A stretch of DNA of 64,000 nt from Bombyx mori (GCF_030269925.1 NC_085107.1:8122001-8186000), one strand, 5' to 3'. Positions 36,823 to 47,763 are shown, numbered from the stretch's first letter. Numbers and translations: made by a program. Notes: generated from the letters alone by a model not told the origin.

Positions 36823-36867
36823 TTTTTTTCAATTCAAATTTTTTATTTATCAGTGTACTGGAATTTA

Positions 36868-37134
36868 TAAAATAAATAAATAAATAAATATTTACTAACA
36901 ATCACGCCACGTTAACTGGTCCCGTGCTAAGTTCGTAAAGAACTTGTGTTACAAGTACCAGATAACGGAAATAAATATAATATTTTTATCATACACATAC
37001 ATATATTTAATATACACCCATAACCCTGGAAAGACATTTATATTTATCATACAAATATCTTCCCTTGGCGGGATTCGAACTCGCGACCCCCTTGTGTAGT
37101 GACCATGTCACTTACCACTACACCAGACGGCCGT
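36868..37134 (-). mobile_element. Second tRNA-derived SINE family (not Bm1)
   Basis: On the minus strand the 5' head reads gtctggtgtagtggtaag (A-box-like), 33 bases of spacer, then gcgagttcgaatcccgcc (B box). An unrelated body of about 180 bp follows, and the 3' end is an (ATTT)n repeat (about 36868-36890 on plus). The head resembles a real tRNA closely, so the family is younger or better constrained than Bm1. No acceptor stem closes it, so it is not a functional tRNA gene. Confidence 0.82.
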
Positions 37135-38754
37135 AAACACGTCAATATGTAGTTGATTTTGAAACATGAGGCATTTTGAGACTTCAATCAGAGTTGTATT
37201 ACTAGAGGAAGTACATACAAATAATTTATTGGTAGATATTATTAGATTTTAGGTATTCAAATTTTAACGTATGTATTTAGATGTTTCATTTTGAAAAACT
37301 TACAATTAACCTGAATACAATAGTGCGGGTTCTTGACTGGGATTTGTTGTAAAACAATTATAAAGTACATTGCGATATTTACTTTACTACTGAATAGCTA
37401 AACGTTACTGTGGAACTATGAGGTACACGAGAATAAACAAGAACTGGAAGGAGCGCAGTTTTCATTTAGTCGAGTGTCTGAATGGCAAAATGTCTGTTTC
37501 ATTTCAACTAATGAAATCCCGGAACAAAGCGCGTATAATTAAATTTTGAATAAAGGTACATTATATTTGTCTAGTAACTATGTATTTTCTGAACAGTTAC
37601 AAAATTATGATTTCTGTCTTAAATGGGAGCGCGGCGACCGAATCATGAAATTCCGTAACGAAAAAAACCTTACACCCCTCACTCCGCCTACCATGTAGCT
37701 CGCGTTCAACACATTCACACGTTGCGCTTGTGTAGTGTTTGTGAATAAGCGCGTGGCGTGACGTCACACTGCATGCGCATCATAAAAAATCTGCCCATCT
37801 CTCTCTCGCGCGGTCTAGCTTATGAGTGTGAAGGGGACAGTTAAGGTTTTGCTTTTATTAATGTTGAATATAGCGTGGTCTTGTTTTATTATTGTTTTAA
37901 TATTAAATTATCATGGTCTAATTATAATTGCATAAGTTGATAAAAAATGCTATGCAATAGCTCTACCACGGCAGTTCCCGAGTGCCATACGTCTTTTTTT
38001 TACTTTTGCACGATTCTTTATTTACAAATAATACACATGCGGTGCATTTTGTCGGTAAATCTCAAGTTACGGAACGTGTTTAATTTGTAAACTAAATTTT
38101 AAATCTACAGCTAAAAATCAAAGTCAAGCATTAAAAAAATATATTTAGGGCTACATGCGTCGTGATTCGGCGTAACGTTAAAATTAAATAACCTACAGCC
38201 GACTTTTCGCCGAAATCACCATTGTTGTTTTATTGTGGTTCGTGCTTCGAAATCTTTTCATGGGACAAAAAAAGTTTGGTCATACCATTCTCATATTAAG
38301 CGTACGTGTTGCTATGCTCTGTATACAAAGGATTCGTAATTGGCTTATTGCCATTTTATTAACAACGCCCTTGAAGGGAACTTGACTTTGATTGAAAATT
38401 GGCTCCATAGTTAAGTGATTTCCGTCATTTTCAATAAAATAACCAATTCGATTTTTTTTTCATTAAAGTTTTCATAGTTGTCTTAATATACGGTCGATCT
38501 TATTGTGATCGATCCCTATAAGATATTTTTTTCAAATACGAAGTTTATTTAGTATGTAGTTTGTACGCTAAAGCATTTGTTATTCCAACGTATCTAAGTT
38601 TTCAACTTCATTACTCAAGAAGGACAGCAGATTACTTTTATGACTTTTAATGTACCAATTACTTGGAGATATGTATGTGTATATGTATGTGTACATATAT
38701 GTATATGTATTTCACTGGAATGGTACACCGCGCGTAGTTTGTTTCCAAATGATT
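37135..38754. other. Unassigned; includes GC-rich patch with CRE-like site
   Basis: The patch 37630-37830 is CpG-rich for this window and contains the palindrome tgacgtca (CREB/ATF-type site) and gcatgcgca (NRF1-like) close together, about 1.6 kb upstream of the NOS1AP exon. It could be a promoter, but 37956-38002 repeats a motif from 4821-4867, so it may instead belong to an old transposon. Confidence 0.35.
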
Positions 38755-38899
38755 CTTGTCCACCTGATGGTTGTCTGGAAGAGATCGCTCTTAGCGATAA
38801 GACCGCCAATTGTACTTTTTTTGTTTTTAATTTATCGCACTGTTTATTTGTTTTTTGGTGTACAATAAAGAATACTCTCTCTCTCTCTCTCTCTCTCTT
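38755..38899 (+). mobile_element. LINE 3' end with (TC)n tail
   Basis: ctggaagagatcgctcttag, cgataagaccgcc and ggtgtacaataaagaatact lead into (TC)n at about 38877-38899. This 'agcgataag.ccgcc...caataaag' tail is a common end of moth LINE copies as I recall. I cannot name the clade. Only the last approximately 145 bp are present. Confidence 0.65.
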
Positions 38900-39133
38900 A
38901 CGTTACTTGCAAGCTACTTTACCAAGGAAACCACTATCAGTACATATTTAGGTTTCTGTTCAATTTGTTTATCAATCAAATTATCACAGTACTACAATAA
39001 ATATTTCGTTCGTATCTTACATTTTCGTAACGTCGGTATATATCGACGCTTGAAAGGCAAACGTGACTAATAAGCGACAATAACTGCTTTGTACATAAAT
39101 GATAGGCAATAACCGTATTCGATGCGCAAATTC

Positions 39134-39228
39134 GGTAGGCAGCGGCTTGGCTCTGTCCCTTCTGAAGTCGAAGTCCATGGGCGACGGTAACCACTCACCA
39201 TCAGGTGGGCCGTATGCTCGTCTGCGTT
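39134..39228 (+). mobile_element. L1Bm/BMC1-like LINE 3' fragment, interrupted
   Basis: ggtaggcagcggcttggctc, gaagtccatgggcgacggta and caggtgggccgtatgctcgt are present, but the terminal caataaaa block is missing, so the copy has been cut or deleted at its 3' end. It lies 160 bp upstream of the NOS1AP exon. Confidence 0.82.
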
Positions 39229-39385
39229 GCGTCAAGGAGCGTTGGGCTCATCTAGTCAATTTGTGTGACATTATAAAAGAGCGCGACGTTAAGTACGCGG
39301 CGCTAAGTACGCGTTCTGTTTGACGAAGGCTTAATATATCTTATGGGGATCAGAAAGTTTAACGAGTTTATTTGTTTGTTTACAG

Positions 39386-39660
39386 GTGTCAATAAGCGTT
39401 CGAAGTTAGAAGAGAGTTTCGTTTGAACCCCGGCCTTTCGATAATGAGCCTCGATGTTTAGACGGGACGGCAAGACTCGTTACGTGCGCGTGATCCTGAA
39501 GGCGAGGACCTGGAAACGCGTGCCGATGAGGCTTTTAAAGTGGCGCAAGAAAATGACATCGACGAAGGAATACAATTTGGTGCCGAACGATGAGTTCGAT
39601 ACGAGGATCCCTTTGCATTCGGATGAGGCTTTCGATTACGGGATCGCCTTTCAAGCTAAG
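39386..39660 (+). CDS. NOS1AP: NOS1AP (CAPON) adaptor, first coding exon
   Basis: NOS1AP is a cytosolic adaptor with an N-terminal PTB domain that links nNOS and other partners through its C-terminus. The exon encodes EYNLVPNDEFDTRIPLH, then SDEAFDYGIAFQAK, which lines up with the start of vertebrate NOS1AP (YNLVDDGHDLRIPLHNEDAF, then GICFEAK). It ends in phase 0 after AAG at 39660 with donor GTACGT; the PTB core (normally Y-GSLDVPRP) must be in the next exon, outside or far downstream. A pyrimidine-rich tract and tacag precede 39386, suggesting an acceptor, so this exon would also hold 5' UTR. The first in-frame ATG is 39454, with a stop three codons upstream; ATG 39553 (MTSTKEYN) matches the vertebrate start better. 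G/C is frequent at third positions across both parts. I am sure of the family, less sure of start and exon 5' edge. Confidence 0.85.
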
Positions 39661-39932
39661 GTACGTTAAATTGTTAAGACGATGTAGCCCCTTTGTTACA
39701 GCATCTCTAAGTGAAACTTTATTACGACGATGACAAAGCTCTTTTCCTCTTCAAAACATTTTAGGGTTGAACGATTTTCTATAGAGACAACTTATATTTT
39801 AATAAACGCAAAGAAACGATCATTTGAATTAAAGATCTCGAAATATGTTTTATAAGTTGCCTCACTGGTCCCCTTTATAGTGGACGTTTTCAAAATCCTC
39901 TCAATATTATTATCGGTTATTATTATGGTATA

Positions 39933-40190
39933 CTAGCTGACCCGGCAGACTTCGTAGTGCCTCAATCGATAAATAAATGACCTAAACTTTTGTATATAAT
40001 AAACCAAACAAAAGTAATCCGTACGACGGGGGACACATCAAAGAAAAAACAAAATTGTTATTTTTATTTACCTTTTAAACCTTCTCTGGACTTCCACAAA
40101 TGATTCAAGACCAAAATTAGCCAAATCGGTCCAGCCATTCTTGAGTTTTAGCCAGACTAACGAACAGCAATTCATTTTTATATATATAGA
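39933..40190 (-). mobile_element. Non-autonomous Helitron-like element, family H2
   Basis: Minus-strand ends TCTATATATATAAAAATG and CTAG with host A and T flanks. It has the same body as 1766-2055 with a deletion of about 30 bp in the middle. It lies 270 bp into intron 1 of NOS1AP. Confidence 0.75.
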
Positions 40191-42086
40191 TTTAACAGTA
40201 CACGTTTGAAAACAGCAGTCATCCGATTGAAAAGAAATCGACATTTAAATTTGTTTATCATTTATATTCTTAAATCTCATTCCGGTATTTAGCGAACTGC
40301 TTATTTCTGCCCTGTATGAATATGTATTACAGTTTGATGTGTGGAACTGCCGTGATGCAATATAAAATACTTCAGACTTCGATTTCATATTGTTCATGAG
40401 GAGAGCATTTACGTTGTGACATCTACAGGCTTATTACCAAGTAGGCCCTGTAATGCAGCAATTAAAAATAATTCTGTATTTATTTATATTCAAATACCTA
40501 TCGAAGCTCAACATTATCAATGCAATCTCGAAACAACTAAAAAGATCGCTTTCCTGGAAGCTTTTCCTGAATACCCAAGTTTTGTTTACGTTAAAACAAA
40601 ACACGATTCGATAACTCTGAAACGGAGCCGCTGCTGTAAGTAATCCAAAAGTCATTCCGAAGTAAATAAAACAATCCTAAATTGAATTACTACCCTTTCG
40701 ACTTCTTGTCTTTTATTATTCGAGTTCGGAATTGAATTATAAACTAAAACTCGACGTCTTGTTCCCTCTTAGGATGAATATTTTATCTTGTCGTATTTGT
40801 AGTAAAAACTATCTGTTGTGTTTAAAAATCAGGAAAATTTATTCATTTCAATTTAAAAGCTTGTGGAGGGTAGCCATCGTACAACGCAAGATATTTGACA
40901 GATGCCTGAATCTCGCTTACCTACGACATTTTCAAGACAAGCTTGCATATATACAAGTTCCGAACAACAACATTTGCTCGCTCGGTGAAAGATCTTCCTT
41001 TCGTTTGGCAACTCAAAAGTCCTTTATTTATTTTTAATCAGAAGTAAATCTGTGAAGTTTCGAGCTTTATAGTTTGAAAATGACCAACCTCAAAACAGTC
41101 ACACACACACACCTGATTATACCAGCTTAAAAATTCCCAAAAATTCCCAAAAAAAACTTCATAAATGACTTACAACATTTATTGTTGCTAAATTTTATGA
41201 CGCAAAATCTATTAAACAAATCTGACTACTTGTATTTTATGTTAAAATCAATATAACAGAAAACATATCGAAGTATTTATTAGCAGTCTAATAACTATGT
41301 TATAACATATCATTATGAACGTTAAAAGAGAGTGAAACGTAAATTTGTTTCATTTCATAGACGCTGTGTCTAAAACCTGTTTGTCTGAACAGGTGTCAAT
41401 AAACATTCGGACGGACCGGCTCCCTAAGCGTGGCTTCATATATTCTTAGGGTCTATGTTTTCATCACTCTGTGAGAGAATCTCTCTAGAGATCAAATACC
41501 AGACATTTTATTCAAATTTCAAAAGGTAGATCAATTTTTATATCTAATATATGTTTTTTTTTTCTTCTTTTTTTATTCATATCTATTGCTCTCTTGTTTA
41601 TTTATGTAAAGACTCAAGCAGTTTTTATTAATTATGCCGTAATTTAAGACTTAGTTTAAGATAGATTTCAGTATCTTAATTTAAGATTTAATTTGTCTTA
41701 ATTACGTCTGCGTTCTTCTTTTGAACACAACAGGATAATAACAAATAGAGAGATCAGATAAACAGTAGTAAAAAGGAATATAGTTTGAGCACACTGGAAA
41801 CTGCCAAAGCTTCTCAATAAAGTTTCTGTGTTAAATCATACATTACATAAGTTATACATAAGATCACGTTTGAGATCACGGCAAAGGGCAGACCTAATCT
41901 GTATTTATATACATACATATGTACATATACATATAAAGGTGAACTTTGAAGAAAAACAAGTTGATATCAATCTCTTAGAACTCTAGCTAATAAATAATAA
42001 TAATGAACTGAAAATACCTGTCAACAACGCACTCCACCAAGTTACAGAACGGGATCGATGGAGACAGCTAGTTGACGGAATCGGAG
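40191..42086. other. Intronic (NOS1AP intron 1), unassigned
   Basis: No exon was recognised. A short (AC)n run is at 41099-41112. The open frames at 40416-40655 and 40732-41037 have no support. A 20-bp near-match to the NOS1AP exon's acceptor region (caggtgtcaataa) occurs at 41391. Confidence 0.45.
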
Positions 42087-43310
42087 GGGTTTTTTTCCTA
42101 CCTATGCTGATAACCTTGAGAGGCTATTTCAGCTTCGCCCTAACGTTTTTAGGTGAGCTCACGGAGCGCAAACCGGAGAGTTGCTAACACTGACCCTAGC
42201 ATGAGCAGTGCTTTGCAGAATCTACCAACGGATCGGAAACGCGACCCACTGAGAAGACCCGGCGAGAAACTCAGTGGGCTGTGTCTATGGGTTAATTCGC
42301 TCGTCGAGCCCTTCGTCGCAAGCGACGGGTTCGACGAGGACGGTGACCGGTGCTTGTGGTGCCTAAAAGCACCGTTAATGCATCAGGAGGATCCGTAATG
42401 ACGTGCTTTGGGCGACGTCGACGGTTTACCATTGGTCTACAGGGTCGGGTATGTAGTTTCCAGCGGCCACAACAAGAGGGTTCTCATGTCGTGCCGCCTT
42501 CTCAAAGTTGCGCAGAATGGTTACTAACGGAGTCGAGCTCCAGGTAATCGTGGAGATCCACGTTCCTCAGGAACCATAGTGCTCCGACGGCTATCCTGCA
42601 GAATCGGGATTGAATAACCTGAAGGGATTTCAAGTGGGTGCCGGCCGCGTGAGCGAACACTGCGCTTGCGTACGTCATGACAGGGCGTATGTAAGTTTTG
42701 TAAAGAGTTACCTTATTGCGGAGGGACAGTTTGCTTCGTCTACAAAGTATAGGGTAGAGTCGTCCTAGTATAAAGGCGGCACGATCGCGTACCGTTTTAA
42801 TGTGGGGACGGAATGTCATCTCTCTGTCGAGAGTGACGCCTAAGTATTTGACCTTCGAGGCCGACGGTATAGGCTGACCAAAGAGAGTGATGGGGCTAAC
42901 GGCGTAGGCGTTTGCGCGCCTATTAAGGGGTGGGATGCTCGAAGTGGTATTCGGAGGGCGACCCCTTTTGAAGAGCACCGCTGTGCTTTTCGTGGGGTAG
43001 ATGTCGATGCGCCACTTCCGGAACCACTGTCCCATGGTGGCTACTGCGATTTGGAGTCGCCGATGCAGCAACGACATCTTCCTACACGATAGCCGTGTCA
43101 TCGGCAAAGAGCGCTAGATGGGTCTCCGGAGACCGGGGTATATCATTGATATACAAACTAAATAATAACGGGGAGAGCGCGGAGCCTTGCAGGACTCCGG
43201 CAGTCAGTTGACGGGGGCAAGAGCGAGTTCCCTCTACTCGATATCGAAATGAACGGTTCGACAAAAAGTCTCGTATGATGAGCGATCGGACGGAGTCACG
43301 ATCCTCAGCA
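42087..43310 (-). pseudogene. Jockey-like LINE, 5'-truncated ORF2 with frameshifts and 3' UTR
   Basis: The minus strand encodes the second half of a reverse transcriptase: IRDFLSNRSFRYRVEGTRS, AGVLQGSALSPLLFSLYIND, the catalytic LALFADDTAI, then a frameshift near 43085-43107, KMSLLHRRLQ, QWFRKWRIDIYPTKSTAVLF, VKYLGVTLDREMTFRPHIK, LYKTYIRPVMTYASAVFAH and RNVDLHDYLELDS. Two more shifts lead to EKAARHENPLVVAAGNYIPD and KHVITDPPDALTVLLGTTST. The 3' UTR matches 8247-8570. The truncation point is about 43305-43354. At least three frame breaks make it inactive. It is the longest copy of this family here and lies in intron 1 of NOS1AP. Confidence 0.9.
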
Positions 43311-43354
43311 ATGACGGACCGATTGAAGAAAGAGATAGAGAACTCTAGCACCAA

Positions 43355-44041
43355 ACATTGACGTGACGAAATGTGTGGTTTGTTTGTTTTAACAAACTAT
43401 AATTTTACGGTACCTTTTTTTTGGTGGGAGGTTGTATCACGTATTGAGAAAAGATATTTAAAAAAATATGGATTTCTTGAGTTTTTGGTATCCAGAAGCC
43501 AAATTAATTACTTTATTGTCCGTATGACACGGTAATTTTACTTGTAGACATTATCGACAATTATTGACAAAGTTACATAGATGAAAATTGTAAGTTAGGT
43601 GTGTCCTATGAAACTCTAGTCAGGGTGTGGCTTACTAGGCTGTAAGTAATTGGTTTCTTTACTTTACTTTGATGGTTGCTCGATAATTTTGACAAATTTT
43701 CTTTTAGATTAGTTCCACGATTCATTGTAAACAAGACTTTTGTTAATTTATTGTGAATACAATATCTATTTATATAAAAATTGATTTATCGTGATTTTTG
43801 TTAATTTGTTGTGAACACTATATCTATTTATACTTCACAAAAGTTAATTTATTGTGCTCTTGTTTAAGTTGCTTTTATAGTTAATTGTTATTCGAACACT
43901 TTTAATAAAGTCGCGATATGGACAGTAAAATAACAAGGGAAGCAGGCTTAAAAACGGTGAATCGCATCGAAACAGATTACAACCTGTTTTATAAGTCGAT
44001 TTTGAATTAAAAGAACGAAAAAGTTCTTACCTTACTGCGTA
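43355..44041. repeat. Unassigned; three imperfect tandem units
   Basis: The motif gttaattt(a/g)ttgtg recurs at 43742, 43800 and 43843; the first two units (about 58 bp) also share aatatctatttata-type sequence. The rest is AT-rich and unassigned. Confidence 0.55.
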
Positions 44042-44331
44042 TCTTATACCTTTAAACGAGCAATTCTTGTATATATATCTGAATCTCGGAAACGGCTCCA
44101 ACTATTTTCATAAAATTTAGTATACAGGGGATTTCGGGGGCGATAAATCGATCTAGCTACGATTTATTTTCAGAAAATGTTGTTTTATTCGTGTTTTCAA
44201 TAATCAACTCTTCCCGACATGTATTGGCGAATAATAATATTATTTTTCTTAATTGAGGGCAATTAATCGCTTTAAAACACAACAAGATGGCGTTATCAAA
44301 ACAAACCAAGTAAAGCTCGGTCATCATCTAG
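44042..44331 (+). mobile_element. Non-autonomous Helitron-like element, family H5
   Basis: It starts TCTTATACCTTTAAACGAGC after a host A and ends tcatcatCTAG before a host T. The body (cggaaacggctccaac, atttcgggggcgataaatcg, aacaagatggcgttatc) is shared with 53772-54089. No clear 3' hairpin is visible, so the Helitron class is inferred from the ends. Confidence 0.68.
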
Positions 44332-45270
44332 TGCTTTTTTATTTAACAACTACAAATTTAGATTTTATTTGAACCTGTAACATAATGGCTGCCGCAGCAT
44401 GAGAGTGTTAGTAAAAATAAAATGGTCCTCCGTAAAGAGGTCCACGGCACCGTGAAGTCTTCATTCAAGTGCGGACATACAATAAGACGGCACAAAGAGC
44501 CTTTTCATAGAATAGCGCTTACAAGTTCCGCGCCATCCCGAAATCTCGCCATATTACTCAGCCACTCTGCAACCACGCTTAGTAGCTTACGAATGTTTAC
44601 AAGAAGCGGAGACTCGGCAACGAATATTCATTTATCTCACTTAATTGTTTTTATTTAATTGAATTAGCATTCACGATTTAATTTCGCGTTGGTTATTTCT
44701 GAAGCTTCGAATAGCTTATAGATTTTGTGGCCCGCTTATCATTGACATTTATGTTTCTTTTGCACACAGAGAAAACTAACAATATATTGAAGTATAGTAA
44801 TTTATTTGAGTAGTCTTTTCAAATTTTCGATTAGAGGTTTCCATATCGTACTCAGATACCAATCAACCACTTTCTCTCTTAAAGCTAGGTTTTTTTTTAT
44901 CAATGGCCTCGTGTAGAATAAATACAAGGAATAAACTTGCTTTCTTGTTTTTGAATTTCGTTAAATCTTATAAATTCGTTGGCATTACTATTCAGGGGAC
45001 GGTTTTTATTTCATTACAAAATAATAATAGTTCCGTATATTTTAATCCCTCTAAACAATTATTGTAGTCCACATAATTGTATTGACCTAGAATAGGATCG
45101 GTGACCAGAGTTCTACAAAACGATAGACAGAAGTATTTTTCGAGACTTATGCTAGCGTAGTGCGATCACCAAACAGCATTCTTGAGCATATTGTAGGCCC
45201 GTACGGGTAATTGCCACTCTTTTGCCTAATTTTTATTAATTAAAATTTATTCAATTGTGAGTTATTCAAA
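44332..45270. other. Intronic, unassigned
   Basis: No gene recognised; the open frame 44422-44658 has no homology or splice support. Confidence 0.45.
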
Positions 45271-45417
45271 ATGTTATCTATAGAAGACTACGCTTAGGGA
45301 GTCATTGGAGATAACCCAGAGTATTCTCTGGTGGATTATAAACATGTTGCTACCAGAATCAGATACAAATACCCTTCTTGGGTCTCTTACATAAATTACA
45401 TCAAACGTGACGCGTAA
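45271..45417 (+). pseudogene. Short broken open frame, unknown
   Basis: ATG 45271 gives MLSIEDYA, a TAG at 45295, then GVIGDNPEYSLVDYKHVATR and IRYKYPSWVSYINYIKRDA before TAA at 45415. Apart from the one stop, the 47-codon run has a protein-like composition (aromatic and charged residues) unlike neighbouring AT-rich frames. I do not recognise the family; a gag-like or transposon ORF remnant is possible. Confidence 0.3.
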
Positions 45418-46930
45418 TTTAAAAGTTTCCAGTGTTTGTGCTTAGTTCACAGTCTGTGAAAATTTTCGGGTATTTTAAATACGTCGTATTTTTTTGTATG
45501 GTTCTAATAATTGCCGAACTAATCTTTTGGATGACTTACTTAACATACTTACCGTTGAACAATGACATTATTTAGTGATCTCTCAAGAAAATACCATAAG
45601 GAGCTTATCTTAATAATTGTGTTCACATTCGTGTTTAAATTTTTTTATTCCTAGTGATTAATAACAAATGTTTGTATTTTGGGAATAAATATATTAAAAA
45701 CGATTGCCATTTAATTGAATGTAGTGAAAAATCATCTAAGCATAAAGCTAATTCAGAGATACGAACAAGCAATTTAGTAAAGTATACTTGACAAAAGTTC
45801 TATGTGAGTTTGAAAAGCCTTCCACGACCGCAGCGTTCGATAATTGCATTAAAGGATTTACGGTCTGTGGGAACCGGCGTCAGTCGTCGAGTCTCGAAAT
45901 CCCGGACAGATGAGGCAATTTGTCGGCCATGATGGACAGCGCTGATCACGCGCGATATGTGGATAGTGGAATAGGGTGGATATAGCCCAGTACGAAAATT
46001 TTAAAATACTTGTATACAACAAAAAACATGGAACATTGAATTCTTTGCATGGCCGTTTATTTGTAAAATAAAAGTTGTACTTTTTTATGGCTTTAAGATT
46101 ACAGTGCAGTAAATAGATTTGCTTGGATCATCTTGTTTTAAGGTATAATCGCACACATTATCATACTTTTACGTGCTTGTTCATTTAATTTAAATATTTT
46201 AATGTGTGGATCAGCAATCTTATTTCTAGGTAATTGGATTAAAATTGTATGTTATGCTTACAACATTTTCTAAGTTCAATACAGAAAGCGTTTGGCTAGT
46301 GTTTGACTTTTTATAGATGTAGATGGTTGATCACACTCACTGATCACCTGATGTGAAACAGTTAGCTGATTGCGTAGACACACGACATGATCGGCGACGT
46401 CTGCTTCAAGAACCTGACGTTCTACCATCGAATTTGAAATATGAGATTGGTTCGCGGAAGAGATAGGTTTAAAGATGTTCGATCCGTGTGTAGTTGGAAT
46501 AACCACTTAAGCTACCAACAATTAGGTAGGGAAAAAAAAGCTACTATTGACGACTAGGGACTAGCAGTATCGAGTATGGCCATAATTTATTTAACCTACA
46601 ACTTGTTTAATGGTAATGTTTTTTTTTATTCCGATATTATACAAATTGATATAAGTTTTTTTTTTATTTAATTCTACAAACAGAAAACGAACTGCCTCTC
46701 ATTATGATTACAAGTATTTAAGCACGTCAATCCAATAAATTTGTTTCGTAACGTTTCATGAAGCCGTGTTGATGAAAATTCTTCATATTTCGTTCTTCGA
46801 AATAATTAATCTTGATACCAAACCTACCGGGTTTCATTCACTTAATGGCGTCACTGTATCAAATAACAGGATCATAGCAAGTACATAGGATTAAATTATT
46901 GATTAAAATTCATTTTTAAAAGTTACTGAA
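45418..46930. other. Intronic, unassigned
   Basis: No exon identified. The patch 45830-45970 is GC-richer than its surroundings but not open in a convincing frame. The minus frame 46276-46506 is unrecognised. Confidence 0.45.
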
Positions 46931-47156
46931 CTAGCTTTTACAAGCGGTTTCGCTCCCATTAATGTACAAAAAGATATCTTTGGATAATATTACTTTTTGT
47001 GTCGACGATAGGAACCCTATTTCCTTTTTCTGTGGCTCTAATAACTTGTGTTGTGTTGTCGGCGGGATAGATGCGACGTGAAATCATAACAACCAAATTA
47101 CCTTTTGCAATTATAATGTATTGTAATCAGATTATAATAATAGTAATATATTTAGA
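46931..47156 (-). mobile_element. Non-autonomous Helitron-like element, family H7, eroded 5' end
   Basis: The minus-strand 3' end reads GGGAGCGAAACCGCTTGTA then AAAGCTAG followed by T. AGCG-AAAC-CGCT is a hairpin near the CTAG terminus. The 5' end is probably TCTAAATATATTAC near 47156, without the expected A flank. Confidence 0.55.
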
Positions 47157-47298
47157 GTTTTAGTATATTAAATGGATATATGTAGTTTTCTGATATTCTA
47201 TTTTCTTATCATATTGGAAAAGAATGTTGGTACCATTTTATAAATATAATTATTAGAGTGAGAGTAGATATATCTTTTTTATTTAAGAGCCACTCCAT

Positions 47299-47360
47299 AA
47301 CTGAGGCTAGCAGTCAGTCTATTGTGGATTTGTTGGTCTAGAGTAAGTCTAGCCTCAGTT
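47299..47360. repeat. Perfect 12-bp inverted repeat, 38-nt loop
   Basis: aactgaggctag at 47299-47310 is exactly reversed as ctagcctcagtt at 47349-47360. The loop does not extend the stem much. It lies 57 bp from the LINE insertion target. Confidence 0.9.
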
Positions 47361-47428
47361 TTTTCTTAGTCTAATTTTCATCACTGTATAATCATTACAC
47401 ATTCCAATCGGCGACACGCTTGTGAGGT

Positions 47429-47763
47429 TTTTTTCCCGTAACTGTGCTGATAGCCTTGAGAGGCTATTTCAGCTTCACCCTAACGTGTAGGTGAGCTCAC
47501 GGGGCCCAAGCCGGAGTAGTGCCCCAGCAAGCTGGCCCCAGCAAGAGCAGTGTTTCGTAGAATCTACCACCGGTCAGAAACGCGACCCACTGAGAAGATC
47601 CGGCGAGAAATCCAGTGGGCTGTGTCTGTGGGTTAATTCGCTCGTCGAGCCCTTCGTCGCAAGCGACGGGTTCGACGAGGACGGTGACCGGTGCTTGTGG
47701 TACCTAAAAGCACCGTTAATGGATCGGGAGGATCCGTAATGACGTGTTTTGGGCAACGTCGAC
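47429..47763 (-). mobile_element. Jockey-like LINE, 3' end with 12-bp target-site duplication
   Basis: cgcttgtgaggt at 47417-47428 is repeated at 47764-47775. Between them the minus strand carries the last codons (KHVITDPPDPLTVLLGTTST-type) and the complete 3' UTR with its CCCACTG-type stem and terminal A run. The copy is close to the 42.1 kb one. Confidence 0.93.

Noticed and set aside
37060..37134. Possible minus-strand tRNA gene
   Set aside because: Good A and B boxes but no paired acceptor arm, and it continues into a repeat body with an (ATTT)n tail.
40732..41037. 101-codon plus-strand open frame in the NOS1AP intron
   Set aside because: No splice sites, no homology and no composition shift.
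41391..41410. Second copy of the NOS1AP exon boundary (caggtgtcaataa)
   Set aside because: Only about 20 bp match the 39383-39402 boundary and no coding sequence follows, so chance or a tiny repeat is more likely.
42153..42547. Plus-strand open frames beginning MSSRSANRR and MLVVPK
   Set aside because: They are antisense to the Jockey-like LINE 3' UTR; the same antisense frame recurs at 47491-47739 for the same reason.
42087..43354. Target-site duplication for the long Jockey-like copy
   Set aside because: tgacgga occurs near both ends but the match does not extend and the 5' boundary is uncertain.
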